DNA from: Durusdinium trenchii
Taxonomy: Eukaryota > Sar > Dinophyceae > Suessiales > Symbiodiniaceae
Assembly: GCA_963970005.1 (NCBI GenBank)
Contig: CAXAMN010003113.1
Location: 1,184,950 to 1,248,949, forward strand
Direction of reading: 5' to 3'
Length of the DNA: 64,000 nt
Positions 48,446-61,289 of this stretch are shown here, in pieces (positions within the stretch are counted from its first letter, which is position 1; every line of letters begins with the position of its first letter). Made by a program: the position numbers and the translations under genes. The notes beneath the pieces were generated by a model. That model did not search any database. It had not been told where the DNA came from and was given only the letters and a program-made list of their open reading frames with translations.

Positions 48446-49741
48446 CATCGGATGAATCATCGGATGATCTGCGATGTCCAACCAATATTCCCACACTTCC
48501 TCGTTTTGAGAATGGCTGGCAAGGACAAAACACACCCATCTACAGTAATGTAAAATATGGATTGCTAACCCCCCCTTTGGATTGTATACTATACCTCTTG
48601 ATTTGGGAGTTGTAATTAATATTGCTTAAAGAGGAATCATTAAAGAGTCTACAACGCAAATGGTCTGGAGGATTGCGGTGTCTAATCCGAAATCACCAAA
48701 CACATGTCCAGCGAGAAGCCGCAAAAAGGACGCGGCAGCGAGAAGCATCCATCGAGGTGTTCCCAGCATCATCCTCCAATGGCAACAGAGATGATGTTCC
48801 CACGCCACCGCTGGACTGGGTGTAGCTATACGGTTCTTACCAAGCACCTACCCAGGGCAACTATTCTTACAACATCAATGGAGACAGGTTTCAATGGAGT
48901 CAATTGTGATGAGTAATATAGTTATATATACATATGTCCAATATATTTTTATTTCTTGCGACTGCCGAAGGCGGTCGTCTGTGGCCGCACATGCACCTAA
49001 TTAGGCCTGCCAAATCCTCACCATCAAAAAGAGAGCGCATTCGCCCATACCTGTCAGTGAGGTTGAAAAAGTGGAGAGCGCAGCATAAGAAACATCTCCT
49101 GAAATAACAAATTGGGCTAGCTTGTCGCTGGGCTGGCAGGCAACCCAAGCGCAAGAACAAGTGCAACAAGAGCACCACTCTGGCCGTGAACATTCAGCGG
49201 TCACGAGCATGCACAAGGACTCACTGTGCTGTAAAAACAGGTTAAGAGTAGGCCCAAAAGCAGCGACACCAAATCCAGGGTACTGCAGGCCTCTGTCACT
49301 CCATGCATTCAGGCGTGCAAGGACAACGCACCAAAACATTGAATACCGGAATAAAAGCATGTGCCACAGTCGTGAGAAGGCAAGCGGCAACGACAAGAAC
49401 GCTCATACTGATTAATTGTCAGAAAAGGCAAGGTTCTCATACACACTTGGATATTCCTCAGGGGTTTGTGGGGCCATCCCAAAGCGCACACCTAAAGACA
49501 TCAAAAACTCCATGCAGTGTGAGAAGCACACATCAAACACTGTATCGCTGGACTCGGCTCAGCTCACTCTGCCAGATCATCAATCAAGCGCTTTCTCGAA
49601 CACAAAGTTCGCCATCACCAGGCAAAGGATCTGTATGTGAGCTGATCACATTCTGCCACCAGTCTAGGAAAAATCAAACCTAGTAGAGCAGCTGCATCAA
49701 TAGCCCATACCAAGAGAGAAAAAACTATGCAAGGATGCCAC

Positions 49742-52554
49742 CTGATGCAAATAACCTTGGTGCACACATTGCCATGTACTGCCTAACTGCGAAGATTCCA
49801 AACAGTGTCGAAACCTTAGGTTCAGCGCATCTTCAAGAACCTCCCGTGAAGGTTCTGGCCCAGTCCATCTGCTACAGGAACACGGGCGCACAGGAAACGA
49901 AGCGTCGCCTTTGCGACTGGGGTTCTAAGCTGCTCCACCCTCATGCGGCAATCTTGAACCCTATGTGTCCAAATATGTCCAATATCGAGAAATTAGATTC
50001 CATCGAAGGGGTCAAGTGGTGTTTAGTGAATCCCCAGAAATGATGAACGGATTTCCTCCGAACATGAGGACTGGCTTCTCCCCTCTATGTTTCTGTCTTC
50101 CCATGTTCTAGGATTGGATATGTCCTATTGATTGCTACCACTGGAATCTGAAGCACATCAAACACAGTAAAATGTCTAGAAATTGAAAGAACTCTCTGTA
50201 TAGAAAAATGAAGGGACTGCATATTTCAACAAACACGCTCCAGCGCATGTCTTCTTGTCTCCAGATCCTGCGAGTTTTATGGGTTCTCATTCTCTGGAAA
50301 ACTATATACAGTAAATGTTCTGTAGAAAATTCAGAGTCCTGACCCCTGACCCCATTGGGGCAGGTGTGCTGCTAGCCACTTCTTTAAAGAATGACCAATT
50401 GCATCCATTTTCTACACACGTGGACCCACCCTGTCCTCTAGAGCAAATACATAAGATTCCTTCAGCGTGGGGTCCTTAACTCCTTATCAACCTCAACCTT
50501 AACTCCTTATAGCAACCTCTGCCAATAAAGCCTAGGACAGCATGCAGGGGTAGTGCTTGTGGCAGTTCTTACGCTGATCTTTAACGTCTCAGAAAGAAAC
50601 TGTTGCTCCATGTTAGAACTGACCTACCAAAAAGTAGGTACACGTCCCCTGAATACATCCATGCCCTGCCAAGTTCGACTCTCCTCGAAGCCCAAGGCAT
50701 ACTGCAAGCCCTTGGGTGTTTCCCACGGCTAGCTCATGGGCTCATCCATCAAAGCTCAAGTCAAGGCTTTTTGGAGGCTCATGACTTATGTTCCCTGACT
50801 TCTTTATGCTAGGATATGTACCTAAAGGCCTGAGGCTCCCAATGGCAACATATACAGTGGATCGTCCACGGGGACATCAGCCTCTTTCCCTTGCTTGCAC
50901 CGTCATGTGCAGAGTGGGTTGCATATGGCTGAACACCAATCCAAGCACAACATCTGTGGTGAGGCTCGTCACGAAAATTGGCAAGTGTCCTGATCACCTG
51001 CCTGAATTCTAAGCATGAGCCAGGAAGGCATTGGCAAAAAGTCACAGCTGGCTTGGGCAAAGGAAAGTGTTTCTGAAGCCCTCGAGACAAAAGGAACACT
51101 GACAACAAGGTCACCCGAAGCCACCAAATGCCAAACATGCATTTGGCACTATATAATGTCTGTAATGTTGCTTGATCATGCTTGATCAATGTAAGCTCTT
51201 TATCTTTGGGAATCGGAATTCACGGAATGAACCAAGTGTATACAAAAGGATCGGAAAGCACACCGCCAAGAGCTCCCTTTGGATCCTTTCAGATGAAGTC
51301 ATGTGCTGTCAGAAGTTCCAACAAGCTACATGAGAATATACATTAATGCATCTGGGAACTACACTACCCTTCTTAATCATTCACATTCGTTCACAAGTTG
51401 GGTGTATTTTGTGCACAATACGCAGTGTTTTTCTTACTCTTGCTGTGTTTCATGGGGTATGGAAACTCATGACACTGAAACATGGGACAATACAAAGAGA
51501 CCTTTTGTGGTTCGTCGTGATCGCAAGTATCGATAATACAGGAAAGTCATCCTTCAAACGAGCCCAAGCCGTTTCCATATTATAGTTGCGTTGGTTAGCG
51601 ATGTATGCTTTTTGATTCGGATGTATTCAGTTGATATGCACCCCGCTCATCGTCGTACAGCCTCCAAACAAAGAACTTCGCGTGTGATGTCACATATATA
51701 GTTGGATTTGCACCTGTCAACTCGCTACCTAGCTTGTGTAGGCTTGTGTAGGAGGGAAAAAGTCATTAAAGGGAAATCAATGAAATTCCTTTGTGCTCCT
51801 TGTGCTCCCGATATCTCTCCTCGACCACCCACACAACAGTCGCCTCAACCTTGAGTTTGGGAGCATCAGGATCGAGCCTGGCAGCTCCCGGTGACGTGCG
51901 ATGGCTTTTTGGAGAAACAAAGCCTCACAACATAAAAGCAGTCGCAAAGCGCGCACACACACAGGGACCAAAGACTTTCTTCGAAGGGTCTGGGTGTGAG
52001 ACCCTCTACAAATCTTGGACGAAAGCAAGAGCACAAACTGAACAATAGCCTTTCCCCTTCCCGAAAATGTAAGCGTTCAAAAAATATCATTCTTAAGCCC
52101 TTGGTGAAGGTCTTTTGACACGTACTCTTTTTGACCCTCTCGTGGTCAGCGCATGAGGTCTATTGAAGCTGTCTCTTTCGACAGCTGAAAGGTATGAGGC
52201 CCTATAGTTACCTAGTTATCCTCGTCGCACTCCGCACCAGGGTCGGATGGAAAATTCAAGGGTTTGGGATGGGGTAGCTCCAATATCCTCAAGGCGAGGA
52301 TCAAACCCTACAACTCCTGCAAGGTCAAGGGTATATACTGTAAGTACAGTTTCCTCCTTCCCTGGGCCAATCATGAAAAAAAGATCCTTGCGCTTCTGGC
52401 ACTGGTCTGATTGGGTTGCCAAGCGGTCCAGGCCAAACAATCTACATGCAGAATACTGCACAAACATGCAAGGTCATAGGCTCACGCGCGTTCCAGGCAT
52501 AATTTCTCCTCCGTGCAGCTGCCCGACCACGACATGTGCGGTGCTGACAGCCAT
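49742..52554 (-). CDS. Uncharacterised eight-exon protein, over 250 aa
   Basis: The ATG at 52554 opens a 23-codon exon (MAVSTAHVVVGQLHGGEIMP) ending CGC|GTGAGC. Following exons: 52441-52357, 52316-52221, 51884-51789, 51008-50830, 50728-50628 and 49871-49742; all phases agree. Donors are GT, GA (GAAG|GAGG, GAG|GATAAC, AAAG|GAATTT) and GC (CTCAG|GCCTTT), which is strong internal evidence for the model. Notable stretches: KLKVEATVVWVVEERYREHK and FRQVIRTLANFRDEPHHRCC. A possible final exon ends in TGA near 49,054. No signal peptide or membrane helix; no family recognised. The ATG is 252 bp from the ABC gene stop. Confidence 0.6.
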
Positions 52555-52806
52555 GGAGAAATGATGGGAGATGGCCTTTACTCCCAATTTTGTTGGGCGA
52601 ATGCCCGGCTGTGAATGGCATAAACCTTTGTCTGGTCAATGTTTCGATTCTCGATTCTTTGTTCACGACCCCTCCAGTTCGACCATCTTCTGCCATGTGA
52701 GACCCCCGCCCCACCTCCAAAAAGCGATCCCCAAAACACCGTGCATGCTGCATGCCCAGTGTGGGCTGTGTTCCCACAGCGCGAAAAAAGGGTGCCCACT
52801 GTGTCT
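52555..52806. promoter_or_regulatory. 252-bp intergenic region
   Basis: Separates the ABC-transporter stop (52807) from the next ATG (52554), both minus. It must contain the polyadenylation/trans-splicing signals; none could be read with confidence. Confidence 0.4.
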
Positions 52807-55800
52807 TCACGACGGGCCGTCTGTACGACGTTCATCGGCTCCTGCATCCGCAAACATTTTGGCCACGAGGCCCCCGGTGAGTTTCAACTCCTCTGGGCGA
52901 CCGACCTCAGCGACTTCACCTGCAAGAGAGAGAGAGAGAGAGGTGGCCGCCACCGGAGGCTGAGAGAGACCGAGAGTTGCGGTGAAAGACGCCCATGAAT
53001 ATGGTCGTCAGGAGAGATGGCATGTTGATCCCATGTATTGATGGTTAACTTATTCATAGATGTGTATATGTACAAAAAACACACATATATATATAATATG
53101 TAACATTAACTATATATATATAACTTGATGTATAAAAGGCAGGCTCCTATAACTAAATATGCAAACACATAATTATATATCGTTTGTTGTTTCTGGTCTT
53201 TTTGGTTGTTACTCCCTTTCATTGCAAGCGTTGTGCGGGAACTCCGAAACTCCGACGTCCTAGAAGGGTTGCTGTGTCAGGATTCTCGAACACCAGCGGT
53301 CCCATGCGCCTTGATTCAAGCAAACGATGAGGTCGGAGTCTGCCACGGTGGACCTTGGCCATGTGTCCATCAACTTTCTTCCTTGCCCTCAGCCCGTATA
53401 GCACAACATGAGGACATTGAGATTTGCTGCAGTTCCCCCCAACATCCTGACCTTACAGCACACACACACACAGCTCTCGCAAAACTGCCTGCCAAAGGTA
53501 AGCGGTCCCGACATTGCTAGGAAAGGGCTGTCCCGACTGCTAAACCACCTCTTCTGTGCCAACCAACTGCATGAGTAGCTCAAAAGGATCCAAAAGGCAC
53601 CACAGCTCCCACGCTGGCTAAGGCTGCAAACGTCATTCTCGAAGGGTAGAGGAAGCTTCCTTTAAGGTTAAAGCTGCCGTCCAAACATTGTATCTTACTG
53701 GTCTTGCGGACGATTGTAAACACAAATGGATAAGTCATGTGCGTGTCCTTCGCTGCTTGGTGCCACACAATCGGTGCGCGATGACCAGAAGTGTGGCTCC
53801 GTGGAAGCTGCTTCGCAGCCTCGCATCCCCCAATGGCCTCGCCCTCGAACGTCAGAAAAAAAAAGAAAAAAACATCAAGTAAATGATGTATGAGAACCGT
53901 AGCAAACCGCAACACCTGCATTTACACCGTAGCACCAGTGTTGCAGGAGAGGGGCACCCCAGCGGTGTTGCATGTAAACGATCGATATTGAGTGTCTCTG
54001 AGGTGCAAGTTCCAGGTCAAAGGAGTTCTGCTAAAACATAAGGATCAAAAAAGGGGTTCCAGTATTGAAGGATAAACGCTTTCTATAATGCTTTAGGGGG
54101 ACTCTATGTCGTTCTGCCAGGAGAGAGGCTTCAATGGAAGATGATGGAAGACAAAAATACCATAACATACCCAACAATTTTTGAGAGATTGAGTGGAACT
54201 GATTTCCTTTGCGGAGAAACTTCCAACCAAGCATGTGTCTTTCGCCAAAGGTTGAACCGAAAAACAAAATAAAAATCCAAAACCAGTAGCTAGAAGCTAG
54301 TAGGTTGGAGGCATTCGCTCTCTTCAGTGCTCGCGGCCTAATGCCAAGTCTTTCAACCACCAGACCTCACGCGACCGGTTTCAAGCGCCAAGGAGGCACG
54401 TCTTCTGGAGCAGTGCGTCCGTCAAAGCATCGATGTTGGCAGTAGCTTCATCCAACAGCACCACCTTGGCCTTGCAAAGCTGAGGAGTGGGCCAAAAGGA
54501 GGACCCTACATGGTTCTTAGAGGATATCTGCTATCAGGTTGCAATTCCTTTTTTGCAGTTCTTGCTGACAAGCGGTGGCTCAAAAAATACAAGGCCAATT
54601 CGGATAAACTACATAGAGGCCCAATCTTGTGCAGGATCGCACCATCAGTGCAGTTGGGTTCCCACACTGAAAAGGTCTCCTGGAATCTCCCGAATAATTA
54701 CAACTTCGCTATTGACAAGAACCTGCATGGTGTGTACCCAGTGTCATCGAACCTTACCTCTGTGAGCTAAACCTACAGTGCAAGAAATGATATCGTGAAT
54801 GACTTGGTGAGGTCGTTGTACGTGGCCAACCTGCCTTCCGGAGCAAGGCCCTAGCAAAGCAAAGCAGCTGGCGTTGGCCCACCTCTCAACAAATGTGGTA
54901 CGGCTGAAAACAGGACCTGAAAGCCTCCGTGCTTGCGCAACAGTTTTTTTTCTGATATAAAACTGTTTCAAATCGCATGCATCATGACCCGATCATTCAA
55001 CGATTCGTCAGATTGAGGGCCTGAACCACTCAGGGCAAAAAGGCTGACGAGACGGTTTCCGGCCGCACGTGGGGTTTCCGGTGGCAAGGGTCTACCAAGC
55101 GGTCTTGCACACCGAAAGAAGGATGGAACGTCTGGACAATGCCCAAGAGGTGGCTTAAAGGTTGCGAATATATTTCTGGATGTTTTTTCGTTTTTTTTTG
55201 GGGATTTTTTTTTCGTGTTTCGTGGCAGGTGCAGTACTTTGTGGACCTTGCAAAGCACATTTCGTGGCAGGTGCAGGACTTTGCGGGCCTTGGAGTGCAG
55301 AGTTTGTGGCAGGCGCAGGACTTTTTGTGGGCCTTGAAGTGCAGATTTCGTGGCAGGTGTAGTACTTTGTGGCCCTTGGAGTGCAGATTTTGTGGCAGGC
55401 GCAGGACTTTGTGGACCTTGAAGTGCAGATTTCGTGGCAGATGCAGGACTTTGTGGGTGTGGAAGTGTAGAGTCGAGTTGGTGGCAGGTGCAGGACTTTG
55501 TGGGCCTTGGAGTGCAGATTTCGTGGCAGGCGCAAGACTTTGTGGACCTTGAAGTGCAGATTCGTGGCAGGTGCAGTACTTTGTGGATGTTGAACTGCAG
55601 AAAGATAGAAAGATAAATTGATAGATAGATAGATAGATAGAATAGATTAGATTAGATTAGATNNNNNNNNNNNNNNNNNNNNNNNNNNNNNNNNNNNNNN
55701 NNNNNNNNNNNNNNNNNNNNNNNNNNNNNNNNNNNNNNNNNNNNNNNNNNNNNNNNNNNNNNTGCTTGCTTGCTTGCTTGCTTGTTTCGTCTCTGCAACG

Positions 55801-58800
55801 AAAACAACAGGAAAAGCAAATACAAAAAGAGAAAGGAGAACAGCTGCCAAAAGAAAGAATCAAAGAAAGAGAAATAGATAGGTATAGACAGATACAGAAG
55901 CCACAGAAGCCAAAAACCACAAAAGCCAGAAGCCACAGAAGCCAGAAGCCAGAAGCCACGAAAAACAAAAAAAATCCAAAAACAAAAAAAATCCAAAAAT
56001 AAATACCCCTCCTTTATACAGAGCCCCTTACTGCCCTTACTCTTAAAGAATGTTTAAAGCCATTTGCCCTGAAACCATTGTAAAGCACAAGGGCAAAAAA
56101 ACGACGTAGGGTCCAGTGAGGCAATTCATGGACTGGATCACCAAAAGGCCACGTGTTTAAACATGGAAACACAACGAGCACATCCAAATAAATCAAATCC
56201 CTGAATTTGCATCGTCTGGATCGTCTGGATGAAAAACAAACATCAATTTCCTGTGCAAGCGATGCCCAAATCGGTCGATTCCTCGCTGCCAAGGCTCTGA
56301 GAAGTTGGCTCCGCGGCTCTCGACTTGAGTCTCCAAAGCCCACTCCTTTCGGACGAGCTCAGTTGTGTTGGCTTGAGCACATGCCGGCGCATGCAGCGCA
56401 AAAGGTTGATGGGTTGAATGAGAAACCAATCTAGAAGCAAGGGAACCTATAAGTTGCTTGATTGAAATCATCGTAGATTTAAATTAGCGTAACATAGCAA
56501 AACATTGCAGCTATCAGAAAATCTACGTACTTGTTGAAGGCCCCAGCCAGGCACAATGACCATAACTCGTTCATTGCGTTTGGTGTCATATTTAATTTCT
56601 GACATCGCAGCCATCAGATTTGAGCGTGCTGGGTCCTTCTAAAGTCACTGAGAAAGAGCTATATTATATAGCTATATAATTAGTGCACACGCTCAATCCC
56701 ACCATGTGGCTGAAAGCTCCTCTAAGCCCACCATTTTCAAGGCCCCTAGGCGCTCAGATTCCGTGGACATTCCTCAGGTAACATAAGTGCTGCATGTTGA
56801 CTCATTGAGTTTTTCCTCTGCAAATGCGATGGCCAAACGCGGGCTCTTTATAATGCTGGTAAAATCGGTCTCGGGCAAGGTTTTTTTCCCGGGCAATCTG
56901 ACGAGCAATGCTGCACATGAAACACTGCAAGCGGCCGAATGGCTTTGACCGCAAGCCGGAGAGTATTCACTTTCCACCTACTAAAGACACGGGCCCCCCT
57001 CTGCCCGTGCACCCCCCAACAAAAACAATTCCGGGCGCAGTCCCCCAAATAGGGGACCCGAAAAAAATCGAAACCTGAGAAAAAAATCAAAACCGAAAAG
57101 TCGCCCATATGTGTTTTACATAACATCCTTAAGCTCGTATCAACAATGAACAACACCTGCAGATTGAAAGGTTCCTTTTCCCTTTGCAAAAACCTTGATT
57201 GAAATAGTGGTTCTTCATTAGACTGGACTTAAGAGATGGAGTCCAGCCAACCGCTGAGGGTTGCCAAAATAGTTTTTTTAGTGATTTCGGAGTAGGAGTT
57301 GGAGCAAACGAAAAGCAATCTCAGAGTGCAGGATAGGGGACAAGTCAAAAAAATAGTGAGCGGAAAGGTGAGCAAAAAGCGATCCAAAGGTGATTTGATT
57401 GAACTATTTGGATACCAAAAGCAATAAGAAAGCAAAAAAATTGCCAAAATGTGATCAAAAAAAACCATCCAGAATCGAAACCTAATACATAAACGTCACG
57501 TGTCGTTTCGGGAGGCGTTTCACAATATGTCAGTCAGTATGCTAACTATTTTTCACTATTTTCTTGCTATTTGTTCACTATTTTCCTGTCCATGCTTTGC
57601 TTTCCTAGGTCTCCGCAATCACTTTTTGATTGCTGTTTTTGCACATGTTGCACGAACACCCCAACCTATGTTCACTATTTTCTTGCTGAGTTCCCTACTC
57701 AGGACCTCACAAAAAATAAATCTACATTTCCAGTGGTTGCCTGTCGTCGCAAGTCTTAACATTAGACCAACAACTAAAGCTTTCGGAAGGTGATGTTGCT
57801 GTGCCATGCGGTTTTTCACGGCCTCGGTGGAATGTGCGCTTGCGTGAGTCCATGCCACTGCGGGAAAGAAAACTTGCTGGTGTAAACCCGGCGTGTCATG
57901 ATGGACAAGCAGGGTGGAAAGAGGTGGGCAGTTATATGGCTGCTTTTGGCACCTAATTAACATTAAACAGTAAATTTTCCAAGAATCGACAATGTTAGTA
58001 GTTTAGTAGCGGCTTTTAAGGGCGGCAGCGTTTTGTTAGATCCGCAGTTCTCTGTGCAGTCACATTGGGATTGGCGTTTCGAGGGTGGTGCTTTTGGTGT
58101 GTTGGATGTGGCTGTGACATTGGGATTTGCGCTTCAGGCTGTTGCTTCGAAGCTGTGCTTTCGTGACAGGTCTCAGCTCAAATGGCGATCTTGGTGGATG
58201 GGGGTGTGCTCAGAACGTGCGCAAATTTTGCTGAAGCTAACATGATCTGATATGGTCACTTTTCGTGGCAGGCACAGTAGTTTATACAGGGTTATGAAGT
58301 GTGGAAGTGCAATTTTCGCGGCAGGCGCAGGGAATGGTGAAGTTGAGAGGTGTGGCGGAGGTCACACTGCGTGGCAGGCGAAGTACTTTGTGTGTGTTGG
58401 AGGTGTGGACGTGCAAAATTTTGTGGCAGGCGCAGGAAAATGTGAGGTTGGGAGTTGTGGTGGAGGTGAATGTCGCTGACATTCTGGGATTGGCCTGTGA
58501 GCGGGTGTTGTTTGGAGGGGCTGGAATCCTGAAACTGCTTGGCAGGGCTGCTTGATGTGTGTGCTCCGATGGGGCTTCCCGCTGGACTTTTGGAGTAAGT
58601 CTCGAACGAAATGCCCGCTTTGAAGACTTTAACATGTGACTTTTGGAGGAAGTCTCTCGTACGAAACGCTCGTTTTGGCGGTTGACTTTTGGAGATTTAT
58701 AGTAGATAGTAGTGCCCAACAACAGTGTCCCACAAAAGTGTCCGACAAGTGACAAGAGTGTCCGACAAGAGCGTCCCACAAGAGTGTTGCACAAGAGTGT

Positions 58801-60545
58801 CAGACAAGATTCAGGCGTCTCCCACAAAAGTGAGTGTCATACAATGTGTCCCACCAGAGTGCACAAGAGTGTCTCACAAAGGTTTCCGAAAAGAATGCAT
58901 CCTACAAGAGTGTCCCACAAGAGTGTCTCCTACAAGAGAGTCAAACATTGTTTGGATGTTTGTTTTCGAGTACGTGTTTGCATTCGGGTTCGTGGGTTCC
59001 ATCTTTTTGGCTCTCTAATTGAATAGGCTTTCTAAATAGGTACTTGGGATTAAGGCAGTCCGTCATCTGAAGTTGAAAACAAACCAAAGCACCAGCGAAG
59101 GCTCCGTCAATTACCGGCGGCAGCGTGTATGCCGCCGGTAATGCACTCTCACCAAAACAGGCGCATTCATTAAACAAATTGCATATACTTGATTATGATG
59201 ATGGTAGTGATGATGATGGTTAGTAGAGGTCTTGTCCAAAAATAGATAAAATAGTGATATTTATATTTTTTACTGACTGTTACAGTTTACTGACTGTTAC
59301 AGGTATTACAGTAATAGGACAGACCGTCAGACCCAACTTGATTATATACTTTTTTAATCTTTTTTATTCTTGCTTCAGTGTGGCAGCCGTGGCACACACA
59401 CACACATGATCCACGATAGATGGGGACCCTTACAACACATCCTAGTTCTCTCAGTTCCTTTGGCCACCCAAGCAAGCCTGGCCCCAACAAATGTGCGGAA
59501 CCGTCAACTTCCGAGATTCCAAAAGGGTCCAGGTTGTCCCGCACGTGACCAGCAAAGAGAAAGGGATCCTGCGGAATAATCGACCTAGGCCAGAGAGGGG
59601 AGCACTTGAAGGTATTTCCAAGCATCAGTCAGCAGCCACATCTTCTGGTCCATGACAGCAGCTTGCAATGTAGAGTGCCATAATATTGTAATGGTTTAGT
59701 ACACTGCAGAATGTCACAACAAGTCCAAGAAGTGGCTAATGGCTAATCAAGTCGATTGATTATACTCCATTGGCTGAACCCTGCCTGCCCTGAACTGCTA
59801 CTTGTTCGTGTTATATGCTCCTTTTTTGGCGCCATGGTGATGGAGGACAAGATTAGAGCTCCCCAAATTCTGAGACGAAATTGGAAGCCGCTTCTGATTG
59901 TAAAATCAATCCATCGTTTTCGCTGAATTCAGAAACCTGTGAAATGCAGGCCACCTCCGACTCCGACCGTCCGAACACCTATGTGCCTAATTGCGACAGG
60001 CATCGTCTCGCACGTCTGAGTTTGCACATGTGACAACTTCGCCTCATGGCTCCGGCTCGCTCCGCTTGGACTTCCAAAAGCGTCCGAGTTGCACGGCATG
60101 GCCCCGGAGCACGTTCAAGGGAACCTGAACATACAGGCGGCCGCTACGTTGGTCAACAACCAGGGGTCGAAAGAGCCAAAAAAAGGAGAAGGACAAACTT
60201 ACAGCATCTTTGCAAGACAAACTGTCACGTTACAGCAAGCTGTTTGTGTGCATGAAGCTCTGAACGTATAGAGACCGTTGTAAAAATCCAGTGACTTTCT
60301 GTGAGTTAGTTCGTGCCAAACCCTTGGGACCCTTGGGAACACAATTTTTCACGGTCTATTCTACAGCTTCCGTTTTGGGAGGGTCCTGCACCAGCATTTC
60401 CACAAACCACGGTGACCTACAAAAGAACATGGAACCCCGAGCTCCAATTGAAAGCAGTTGTGCCAAGGACAGCCTTTCCCTTGAAGAACCACTGCACAAG
60501 GGTGTTCGGCCTGTGAGATGTCTTGATCATCCAGGAGCACCCTGC
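52807..60545 (-). CDS. ABCC-type ABC transporter, second NBD only
   Basis: ABCC (MRP-type) transporters export conjugates and other substrates using ATP. Minus exons: 60545-60511 (RVLLDDQDIS), 59584-59502 with the Q-loop (SIIPQDPFLFAG, NLDPFG), 56371-56298 (ESRGANFS), 54882-54834 with the signature (VGQRQLLCFARALLRK), 54470-54400 with Walker B and D-loop (VVLLDEATANID), 53807-53764 with the H-loop (TLLVIAHRL), 53339-53310 and 52919-52807 ending in TGA. Phase is kept at every join from 59584 down; donors are GT, GA (NFS|GA) and GC (three times). No exon with Walker A and no transmembrane domain was found before the proteasome gene at 61.3 kb, so the gene looks 5'-truncated. Confidence 0.8.
52920..52944. 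repeat. (GA/TC)n microsatellite serving as a polypyrimidine tract
   Basis: On the minus strand a CTCTCTCTCTCTCTCTTGCAG run directly precedes the last ABC exon: the microsatellite is the acceptor's pyrimidine tract. Confidence 0.7.
55219..55605. repeat. Minisatellite, about 43-bp unit, nine copies
   Basis: Units begin GTGGCAGGTGCAGGACTTTG and end near GTGCAGATTTC. Nine head-to-tail copies with 5-20% divergence by eye. The array is followed by a GATA microsatellite and the assembly gap. It lies in an intron of the ABC gene. Confidence 0.85.
55618..55790. repeat. GATA microsatellite, N gap, TGCT microsatellite
   Basis: (GATA)n and GATTA-type runs (55,618-55,662), about 100 N (55,663-55,762), then (TGCT)n (55,763-55,783). 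The gap size is nominal; the array is probably collapsed. Confidence 0.85.
58263..58440. repeat. Diverged copies of the 55.2-kb minisatellite
   Basis: TTTCGTGGCAGGCACAGTAG and three similar blocks (CGCGGCAGGCGCAGG, GCGTGGCAGGCGAAGTAC, TTGTGGCAGGCGCAGG) match the unit at 55.2 kb but with longer, unrelated spacers. Confidence 0.65.
58709..58950. repeat. AGTGTCCCACAAG short-unit array
   Basis: About 15 diverged units of a 13-16 bp word (AGTGTCCCACAAGA / AGTGTCCGACAAG). Frame-open on the plus strand because of the repeat, not a gene. Confidence 0.8.
59110..59142. repeat. Perfect 13-bp hairpin
   Basis: ATTACCGGCGGCA, 7-nt loop GCGTGTA, TGCCGCCGGTAAT. In an intron of the ABC gene. Confidence 0.8.
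60089..60271 (+). CDS. Plus-strand ORF, doubtful
   Basis: A 60-codon plus ORF reads naturally (GNLNIQAAATLVNNQGSKEP) and ends in TAG, but the minus strand is also open with a hydrophobic reading. It lies in the expected intron space of the ABC gene. No family. Confidence 0.2.
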   Translation: MHGMAPEHVQGNLNIQAAATLVNNQGSKEPKKGEGQTYSIFARQTVTLQQAVCVHEALNV

Positions 60546-60880
60546 CTGCCAGGACTGCGCTAGCAAATCCTCTTCGTGAACCCCATCAACTATCTTCGAG
60601 TGCTAGTCTCTCACTTCAGTTTATTTGTCTCTGACTTCAGGTCTTCGGGTGCTTTGTCTTCTTGAAGAGTAATCAGTAATGATCAGTATATATGTATATG
60701 TATGTATGATATCACATTAGTCACATGACCTATATTGGTAGGATTCTCAAGTTCATCATGCCCCAATCTGGTGAGTAGTCTTGGTGCACTTTATAAAGTG
60801 CAAGTGAGGTGTAAATGCGTCCTTTCTCATGGGAGGAAGCTCGGGCGTAAGAGACTTTCAAAGCGCCGGACAAAAATATA

Positions 60881-60904
60881 ATGGCTCTCTCTCTCTCTCT
60901 CTCT
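60881..60904. repeat. (CT)n microsatellite
   Basis: Uninterrupted CT run between the ABC and proteasome genes. Confidence 0.7.
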
Positions 60905-61289
60905 TATGCTCCTTTTGTAGCAGTGCTCCAAATGTCAAATGAAGACCATCCGGTATCGCGGCAAATCTGGTGCTGCCATGAAGATTCCGACAGTTCCGCG
61001 TGACGGGTTTATATAAATAATATATATTTCATTATATTTCCGTCCAAAGACGCCTTTGTCAATTCTACACCATTCAGGAGGGATCAGGTTCAGCTGAGTT
61101 GGACCATAAATCCATTTAATTTGCGCTTCACTCTGCCAGAACCTCCTTGCTCTTTGGGTATCAGTGCAAGTGGACACCTATACATCACTATTGGTCGCTG
61201 CCAGTGTTGCACTCAGAAGCCATAGAAGTCGAAGTCACGATCCTTCTTCTTTGCCTGAAAGGTGCTGGCAGCACAACCAACCCTCTTGT

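Noticed and set aside
55139..55616. ORFs with repeated FRGRC/WQVQDFV units
   Set aside because: Simple translation of the 43-bp minisatellite in three frames; no conserved domain.
58712..59026. Plus-strand ORF rich in SHKSV/CPTRV words
   Set aside because: Produced by translation of a 13-16 bp repeat; several frames are open and composition follows the repeat.
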